11,006 nt of DNA, taken from positions 1-11,006 of the forward strand of contig CAMLET010000055.1 of NCBI GenBank assembly GCA_946479125.1, read 5' to 3'. Shown piece after piece: positions 5,917 to 11,006 of the stretch (its first letter is position 1; every line of letters begins with the position of its first letter). This stretch comes from an uncultured Flavobacteriales bacterium. Lineage in GTDB: Bacteria > Bacteroidota > Bacteroidia > Flavobacteriales > Crocinitomicaceae. The position numbers and the translations under genes are program-made. Below the pieces are notes generated by a model. It made no database searches, was not told the DNA's origin, and worked only from the letters and a program-made list of their open reading frames with translations.

Positions 5917-7113
5917 TCTGTTAAAGAAGTGCTGCTTGTCGTATTGATATGCGAAAGTGTTTTATTCTCGATCTGTTCTTTTATCTTAAGACCTTTACGA
6001 TCCTTTACAAACTATTTTTTATTCTTCCTGACCGGAACACTCGGAGCTGTATATGCTTTAGCATTGATCAACTCCTCCGGCAATGCTGATATCATCGTAA
6101 ACCTTCAGCCACTTACTTTTATTTTCTTTCTGCTCATTAATCCGCTTTACCTGCTCTACATAAAATCGTTAACTACCGATCATTTCCGATTCACGTGGTA
6201 CCATAAAGCACAATTCTTACCTTCTGTTTTAGTCGGAGTTCTTCTTATGGTTCTCTATCTGCCCCTCGATTTCCAGGAAAAAGTGACCATATTGAACAAT
6301 TCAGTCTCCAGCAGTTCCACGCTCATCTTAAAGTTCACTTACGCATTATTATGGGCTACTCCTGTGCTATACTATTTTCAAATAGCGCTAAATACCTATT
6401 TAATGATCAAGCTGATTGTGAATCATAAGAAAAGAATAACGAATTATTTTTCAAGCCTCGAATCCATCTCCTTGAACTGGCTGGTTGCATTCATCATAAT
6501 GTACATCCTCAACGGGCTTTTTGAGGTAAGCGTCTATTTCTTTTATAGCGCAGTTTTGACTGAACACCTGGAAAACTGGTACTATGTTTTCATGATCATT
6601 ATGGTAACATTCATAGGCTTCTTTGGCTTAAAACAGAGTGATATCTATTCAAGTAACGTCAATCAACAACCAAAAACAAATTCAGCTACAACGGGAATAG
6701 AAGTTACCGAACCTTCGGGAAAGAAGGAAATTGTTCAGAAGTACAAACAATCAAAGATCTCGGAAGATGTTAAGCGAATGATCAAAGAGAAACTTGATCA
6801 TGCTTTGAAGGAAGAAAGGATCTTCCTTAGAAGAGACCTGTCTTTAGACGAACTGGCAACTCACCTTGATGTAAATAAAAATTACCTTTCGCAAGTGATC
6901 AATGAAAAATACCAGAAATCGTTTTATACACTGATCAATGAGCATAGAGTTAATTACGCAGCTGCATTGCTTACCAACCCGGCTTTTGACATGTATTCAC
7001 TGGATGGCCTGGCAGAGCTATCCGGTTTCAATTCCCGATTTATATTGAACACCGCCTTCAAAAAGACCAAAGGATGCAGTCCTTCTCAATATAAACAGAA
7101 TTACAACACCTGA
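5911..7113 (+). CDS. Membrane-embedded AraC-family transcriptional regulator (7 TM + HTH)
   Basis: A 400-residue one-component regulator. The first ~242 residues contain about seven hydrophobic segments (near 5-26, 33-53, 66-86, 102-118, 138-168, 189-213 and 224-241) with a short basic loop HKKRITNYFSSLESISLNWL at 172-191, a feature shared by Bacteroidota AraC regulators of this type. A polar linker (243-300) leads to the DNA-binding domain. HTH 1 is around 311-333 (SLDELATHLDVNKNYLSQVI) and HTH 2 around 361-395 (LAELSGFNSRFILNTAFKKT, then GCSPSQYK), the classical AraC signature. The membrane part presumably senses a signal in the envelope while the C-terminus binds DNA in the cytoplasm. It is divergent from the beta-helix gene across a long spacer, so it may regulate that gene, itself, or the downstream surface gene; the sequence does not settle which. 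The ATG at 5911 is the first in-frame start. Confidence 0.93.
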   Translation: MFSVKEVLLVVLICESVLFSICSFILRPLRSFTNYFLFFLTGTLGAVYALALINSSGNADIIVNLQPLTFIFFLLINPLYLLYIKSLTTDHFRFTWYHKAQFLPSVLVGVLLMVLYLPLDFQEKVTILNNSVSSSSTLILKFTYALLWATPVLYYFQIALNTYLMIKLIVNHKKRITNYFSSLESISLNWLVAFIIMYILNGLFEVSVYFFYSAVLTEHLENWYYVFMIIMVTFIGFFGLKQSDIYSSNVNQQPKTNSATTGIEVTEPSGKKEIVQKYKQSKISEDVKRMIKEKLDHALKEERIFLRRDLSLDELATHLDVNKNYLSQVINEKYQKSFYTLINEHRVNYAAALLTNPAFDMYSLDGLAELSGFNSRFILNTAFKKTKGCSPSQYKQNYNT

Positions 7114-7413
7114 AAGAATATAAATCTAAGGGGCTCGTTCAGCGGGTTCCAGGAATTCTCATTGAGATTTAAAAATTTATTTGAAAAATAATCTTGCAGT
7201 TCAATGAAATGAATCGGATACTGCGTTCAATATGGACGCGCTTTCTACCCAAAACACACTATTTGATCAAAAATTCACAATAACCACCCTTATCTATAAG
7301 ATTTTGGCACGACGTTAGTAATCTATGAGGACTATTACATTCTCTTTTTGAAAACTTCGTCAAAAATGATTAGTTTAATTATTCTTCTTATTTTGTGGCA
7401 GTTACGTTCAGTT
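7114..7413. other. Spacer between the two regulator genes
   Basis: About 300 AT-rich bases. There is no convincing terminator after the AraC gene: the G/C-rich stretch near 7129-7152 does not fold into a clean stem. A 24-codon basic ORF (7209-7283) has no supporting signal. TATAAGATTTTGG at 7295-7307 vaguely recalls a -7 box but has the wrong spacing. The downstream reading frame is already open here from a TTG at 7348 and an ATG at 7366. Confidence 0.5.
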
Positions 7414-9057
7414 ATGCTTCGGTCACCTTTATTATTTCTCTTCCTCACAAGCGTCCCATTCATTCATGCTCAATCCAATCTAGAAAATCAGGTTTATTAT
7501 TGGGAAAACAACTTCTCAGCAGAAGAGATTCAGGATGAAATTACTCTTCTAAAATATAAAAAGGGTGATGAGAATAAAATTCTGATACTCGAAAGTATTT
7601 CTGCTCAACACCACAACAATACACTAAGAAGAGTTGAAATTCTCAAAAGACTTTCAGAGAAAACTGATTTCACCAGTAATTACTACTCGATCTATTCAAA
7701 CTACAATCTTGCTGTTACTTTAAATTCTAATAATGCTCCTTTGTTTGCATTGGAATATCTTGATAAAGCGATTACTCATTGTAAAAAAAGCAACAATAAA
7801 AGGTTTTTATACTTGTCTTGCAGAACTAAAGCAAATATACTTTGTAAGCTACATTTTTTTGATAAAGCCTGTTCATATTTCCTGGATGCTGCACGATCTC
7901 ATGGGAATACAAATAAGATAGAACAGGCATTGGACTACAACAGTTTGGCACTATGTTATATGGAACTTAAACAGTACAGCAAGGCGATTAGATACTTTGA
8001 ACTGGGCATGAATAGAATTGACAAAAACAATCCTGAACAACGAGAAACGTATTATCTGATTAAAGGAAACATTGGTAGCGCGTATGTTAAACTAGGTGAG
8101 CTAAAAAAGGGCAAAGACTATCTCCACTCAGAAATTAATTTTTACCGATCCGCTAACATCAAAAACGATAATTACACCATGTGCTTGAGTCAAATTATTA
8201 AAATTGAGGAATTTAATGGTAACTCCGCTCAGGTGCAAAGGTTATGTCGGGAACTATTCAAGTCAATTAATAACAAAGGCAACCTTGATAATCGCTTTAA
8301 TGCGATTGAACTATTAATTGACGTCTCCAATAGAACGCCGCTGGGAATCAGCGAAACCGATATCAATAAGTTGCATGATCAAATTTTAACAGCACAATTA
8401 ACTAAAAACGAAAAAAATGTCAACCCTGTCATTACAAATCCAAGTGAAACGATAACCACCGCTGAACGAAAAGAGATCGAAAGATGGAAATTTACGGCGG
8501 TACTCTTAATCAGTTTTCTGTTCTTACTTTTAGTTATAATAGTATATATCTTCATTGTTATCAAACGAAAAAACATAAGTGAAACGCCTGAAAAATATAA
8601 ACAGCGCCCCTTAGAAAAAGAAATAGAAAGCCAAAAAGAGCAATTAAATATTCTTTTAAACACCCTTAGGATAAAACAACGAACTGAAGCGGGTTTTGCT
8701 GAAAAAATCAAACGGTTAAAAAGCAATAAACGTGTTTCTACCGATGAACTAATTAACGAATTACAAATAGGACTGGCCAATTTACTGGAGATTGATAAAA
8801 AGTTGGCAACCGAACTGAAATTAGATACTGATATTAAAATTGACCACATTAATGTTTTGAGGGAAACTCATCCCAATTTAACCCGGTTAGAAATCAAAAT
8901 GTGCTCATATTTTATTTCAGGCTTATCCGCGAAAGAAATCGGTTTGTTATTGAATATGAGTGACGTGTCTGTAAGAGTAGCAAAAAATAAAATAAAGAAA
9001 AAGATTGGAATTTCAAAGAATCTTAATCTTAATGACTATTTACAGTCTATTTGTTGA
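7414..9057 (+). CDS. TPR / transmembrane / coiled-coil regulator with C-terminal LuxR-type HTH
   Basis: A membrane-spanning sensor-regulator. The ATG at 7414 gives a clean signal peptide (MLRSPLLFLFLTSVPFIHA, then Q-S-N); the frame also extends to an ATG at 7366 or TTG at 7348, but those add a second hydrophobic run without basic residues. With numbers from 7414 (547 residues), a periplasmic region of helical tetratricopeptide-like repeats spans about 85-310, for example LALCYMELKQYSKAIRYFEL at about 178-197. A membrane span follows at about 360-384 (FTAVLLISFLFLLLVIIVYI), then a charged coiled coil (about 398-470) and an HTH of LuxR/GerE type near 486-547, with HPNLTRLEIKMCSYFISGLS and AKEIGLLLNMSDVSVRVAKN followed by KIKKKIGI. 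TPRs likely sense a partner or peptide outside the inner membrane and signal to the HTH. It lacks histidine kinase and receiver domains, so phosphorelay is unlikely. Codon use is strikingly A/T-rich compared with the adjacent surface protein genes. Confidence 0.88.
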   Translation: MLRSPLLFLFLTSVPFIHAQSNLENQVYYWENNFSAEEIQDEITLLKYKKGDENKILILESISAQHHNNTLRRVEILKRLSEKTDFTSNYYSIYSNYNLAVTLNSNNAPLFALEYLDKAITHCKKSNNKRFLYLSCRTKANILCKLHFFDKACSYFLDAARSHGNTNKIEQALDYNSLALCYMELKQYSKAIRYFELGMNRIDKNNPEQRETYYLIKGNIGSAYVKLGELKKGKDYLHSEINFYRSANIKNDNYTMCLSQIIKIEEFNGNSAQVQRLCRELFKSINNKGNLDNRFNAIELLIDVSNRTPLGISETDINKLHDQILTAQLTKNEKNVNPVITNPSETITTAERKEIERWKFTAVLLISFLFLLLVIIVYIFIVIKRKNISETPEKYKQRPLEKEIESQKEQLNILLNTLRIKQRTEAGFAEKIKRLKSNKRVSTDELINELQIGLANLLEIDKKLATELKLDTDIKIDHINVLRETHPNLTRLEIKMCSYFISGLSAKEIGLLLNMSDVSVRVAKNKIKKKIGISKNLNLNDYLQSIC

Positions 9058-9140
9058 TTTAACACCTTTTCATACGTAACACAATGCAAATCAATTATTT
9101 AATATCGATATATTAACATTAATACATACTTCATCACGCA

Positions 9141-9198
9141 CTTAACGATAATTAACGCAAAGAATTATTAAGGCTCAAACATTATAACAGTTCATTTG
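9141..9198 (+). promoter_or_regulatory. Leader/promoter region of the large surface protein gene
   Basis: CTTAA (9141-9145) plus TAATT (9149-9153) pair with AATTA (9163-9167) plus TTAAG (9168-9172), a 10-bp stem interrupted by a 3-base bulge with a 9-base loop. TTAACG is repeated at 9142-9147 and 9152-9157, one helical turn apart. TTCATTTG (9191-9198) is one mismatch from TAnnTTTG and sits 17 bases before the ATG at 9216, a plausible -7 box with a very short leader, but no TTG is at the right distance. The spacer (9058-9215) shows no T-tract terminator for the regulator gene. Confidence 0.3.
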
Positions 9199-9215
9199 TG
9201 TCAAATAAATACACT

Positions 9216-11006
9216 ATGAGAAATTTGGCACTAATTATCCTAATGCTGTTAAAATCTAATTTAAGCAACTCACAGTATTGTGCATCCGGATCAACCACTA
9301 CAACTGACGCAAAAGTTCACCGTGTTCAGCTATTAGGAAATAGTGTGACGATTAATAATGGTACCCTCGGGCCATGTACTTCCTACAGCAATTTCACCGC
9401 ACTTCCTGCAGCGGATCTGGCCCCTGGCTCTTCGTATACGGTAAATATCACTCAAGGAACATGTTCTGGAACATACGGGCGCTATACCAATGCATGGATA
9501 GATTGGAATAACGATACTGATTTTGCTGATGCCGGAGAAATGCTTGGAACCGGAACTACAATCAATGCAATTGAAGATTTTATTACATCAATAAATTTTT
9601 CAGTTCCGATGACTGCAGCTATTGGAAATCTCAGAATGCGTGTAATTGTAAAACAAACAACTCCAGCTACAGATCCTTGCGATGTTAGCTTCCAGTATGG
9701 TGAAACAGAAGATTATACAGTTCAGGTGGTGGCTGGTACACCAATGAGTATTACATCTGCTTCGGTGTCACAATTGACTTCTGGTACAATTACTAATTGC
9801 GCCACTATTCAACCTATTGTTAAACTAACCATTAATACTACGGGAACAATTCCATTGAACTTAACGCAAATACAAACCAATCAGAGTGGAACCGCTGCGA
9901 ATACAGCCTTTTCGAGTTCGAAAATCTATTTTACCGGTTCAACTAATGTATTTTCAACAGATAACCTATTTGGTACTGGTGCAGTTTCATCATCTACCTA
10001 TAATGTTAATGGAAGTATAAACTTGACAAGTGGCGCCAATTATTTCTGGTTAGTTTACGACTTAAATAATACAGGAGTTCTTGGAGCAACAGTGGATGCA
10101 ATCATATCTCAGTTTACCGCTTCTGCCGTGAATTATACCAGTCCTGCAATTACAGTTACCAATCCTGCCGGAAATGGTACGATCAGCGTTTGTCCTTTTC
10201 CCGGAGGAGTATCCACGGGTCTTGAAACGTGGTTAAGGGCCGATATGGGTACTTCGGGTGTGGCTGCCATGACCGGATGGACCAACCAAGCGCCCGGAGG
10301 AATAGCTACCATCATGAATGGAAATCCTGCGTTAAACCTTACCGGTACAGCGTACAATTACAATCCTTACATTGATTTTGCTGCTCCGGTAGGAACTTTA
10401 GATGGAGGAATTGCCGCAAATCGTCAATGTATTTTATTGAATGGTTTTGAAAAGAAGTATGGGGTTGACTACAGATCACTGTTCTTCACATTTCAATTGA
10501 ACGATCTCACTCGAGTAAATTCCCATTGTGCAATTATTAAAGGAGTCACCACGTTCACACCTGGAAATGGAACTTTGCATGGATCGTCTAACGCAGGTCT
10601 CGCAACTATTATGGAACCGGGATACGATCCTTTCGATTTCGGACTGAGTTCAGCAGCAAACACCTGGCAAAGAAACGGTTTAAACATTGCATGTACTTCT
10701 TTTCACAGTACTACAAAACACTTACTGTCAGCAGTTTGTCAAACTGCAGGAAGCACAACAATTAACGCATTTCTCGGCTGCATGAACGATCTGAATCCTT
10801 CCACTTCATTTGTAGGCCACCCAAGGGATTGGAAGGGACCTGCATCTGAAATCATTGCATATACAACACAAGTTACAGCTGCAGAACGCCAGAAGATAGA
10901 TTCATATTTAGCAATAAAATACGGAATTACGTTAACAACCAATTATGTGAGCACCTCCGGAACAACTATCTATACAACATCTTCTCCATATGTCAACAAT
11001 ATTATT
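9216..11006 (+). CDS. Large secreted GEVED / lectin-like surface protein, 5' part
   Basis: Open for 597 codons and running off the window end, with no internal stop. Residues 1-20 (MRNLALIILMLLKSNLSNSQ) look like a weakly basic signal peptide. Residues ~85-172 form a GEVED domain: AWIDWNNDTDFADAGEMLGT, then NLRMRVIVK, and FQYGETEDYTVQV, with T replacing V in the name motif. Residues ~176-325 (from MSITSASVSQL to NPAGNGTIS) resemble the sialidase-associated N-terminal beta-sandwich (BNR_assoc_N type). From ~329 (GLETWLRADMG) to ~568 (EIIAYTTQVTAAERQKIDSY, then LAIKYGITL) is a concanavalin/LamG-fold-like domain frequent in large Bacteroidota surface proteins. Asn, Thr, Ser and Gly are abundant, as in extracellular adhesins. 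A C-terminal T9SS sorting domain is expected beyond the window but not seen. It lies 158 bases downstream of the TPR/HTH regulator on the same strand, probably with its own promoter. Confidence 0.9.
   Translation, partial: MRNLALIILMLLKSNLSNSQYCASGSTTTTDAKVHRVQLLGNSVTINNGTLGPCTSYSNFTALPAADLAPGSSYTVNITQGTCSGTYGRYTNAWIDWNNDTDFADAGEMLGTGTTINAIEDFITSINFSVPMTAAIGNLRMRVIVKQTTPATDPCDVSFQYGETEDYTVQVVAGTPMSITSASVSQLTSGTITNCATIQPIVKLTINTTGTIPLNLTQIQTNQSGTAANTAFSSSKIYFTGSTNVFSTDNLFGTGAVSSSTYNVNGSINLTSGANYFWLVYDLNNTGVLGATVDAIISQFTASAVNYTSPAITVTNPAGNGTISVCPFPGGVSTGLETWLRADMGTSGVAAMTGWTNQAPGGIATIMNGNPALNLTGTAYNYNPYIDFAAPVGTLDGGIAANRQCILLNGFEKKYGVDYRSLFFTFQLNDLTRVNSHCAIIKGVTTFTPGNGTLHGSSNAGLATIMEPGYDPFDFGLSSAANTWQRNGLNIACTSFHSTTKHLLSAVCQTAGSTTINAFLGCMNDLNPSTSFVGHPRDWKGPASEIIAYTTQVTAAERQKIDSYLAIKYGITLTTNYVSTSGTTIYTTSSPYVNNII

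Noticed and set aside
7129..7160. G/C-rich stretch resembling a tRNA T-arm (CAGCGGGTTCC)
   Set aside because: No acceptor stem, anticodon arm or CCA context can be drawn around it.
7209..7283. 24-codon plus-strand ORF between the regulators
   Set aside because: Arg/Lys-rich peptide with no hydrophobic pattern, promoter or family resemblance; likely chance.
8379..8849. Minus-strand ORF of 156 codons inside the TPR/HTH regulator
   Set aside because: Antisense to the membrane span and coiled coil, rich in Ser/Phe/Leu as expected from reverse-complemented Lys/Glu codons; a shadow.
5603..9090. The 11-mer CACAATGCAAA at 5603-5613 and 9080-9090
   Set aside because: An 11-base match between two places in 11 kb is expected several times by chance, and the flanks do not extend it.
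9102..9111. Palindrome ATATCGATAT after the TPR/HTH regulator
   Set aside because: A 10-base A/T-rich palindrome is expected by chance in this composition and has no T tract to make it a terminator.
10133..10942. Three minus-strand ORFs inside the large surface protein
   Set aside because: The plus frame is open throughout with recognisable domains; the antisense frames are shadows.
1..11006. Mobile element, CRISPR, rRNA or tRNA
   Set aside because: No transposase or integrase motifs, no regularly spaced repeat array and no structural RNA signatures were seen on either strand.

Overview
The window looks like chromosomal DNA from a Bacteroidota bacterium, probably in the order Flavobacteriales. 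The signs are a type III glutamine synthetase, a TAnnTTTG-type promoter, a type IX secretion (T9SS) C-terminal sorting domain, a GEVED-domain surface protein, and two regulator designs common in that phylum: a seven-helix membrane AraC protein and a TPR/transmembrane/LuxR-type HTH protein. The DNA is AT-rich with long AT-rich spacers. A Crocinitomicaceae/Fluviicola-like source is possible, but that is only an impression from protein style.

Left part (1-3200): the 3' end of a GNAT acetyltransferase gene faces glnN (282-2468, minus strand), which encodes GSIII. Their shared 3' region holds a nested, perfectly concentric inverted repeat starting at the acetyltransferase stop codon, then a UUCG-capped intrinsic terminator for glnN. 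The glnN promoter (TTTG-N21-TACCTTTG) lies inside the first ten codons of the longest ORF, so the true start is the internal ATG at 2468. A G/C-rich inverted repeat brackets the promoter's -33 element and is a candidate operator. Transcribed away from glnN is a gene for an unrecognised 128-residue acidic protein with its own Bacteroidota-type promoter.

Right part (3200-11006): two large secreted proteins flank two membrane-anchored regulators. On the minus strand, 3272-5137 encodes a Sec-exported right-handed beta-helix protein with a choice-of-anchor-Q-like segment and a T9SS type A sorting domain. A 773-base spacer separates it from the divergent AraC-type regulator (5911-7113). The spacer contains a possible 38-codon membrane or leader peptide ORF, a repeated element ahead of both minus-strand ORFs, and palindromes near the AraC start. 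Next are the TPR/TM/HTH regulator (7414-9057) and a large surface protein gene (9216 to beyond the window end) with GEVED, sialidase-associated N-terminal-like and lectin-like (LamG/ConA-fold) segments.

The left genes are housekeeping (nitrogen assimilation). The right half looks like an accessory cell-surface module in which membrane-tethered one-component regulators may control neighbouring secreted adhesin-like proteins. That functional link is inferred only from gene order. I see no tRNA, rRNA, CRISPR array, transposase or phage gene.
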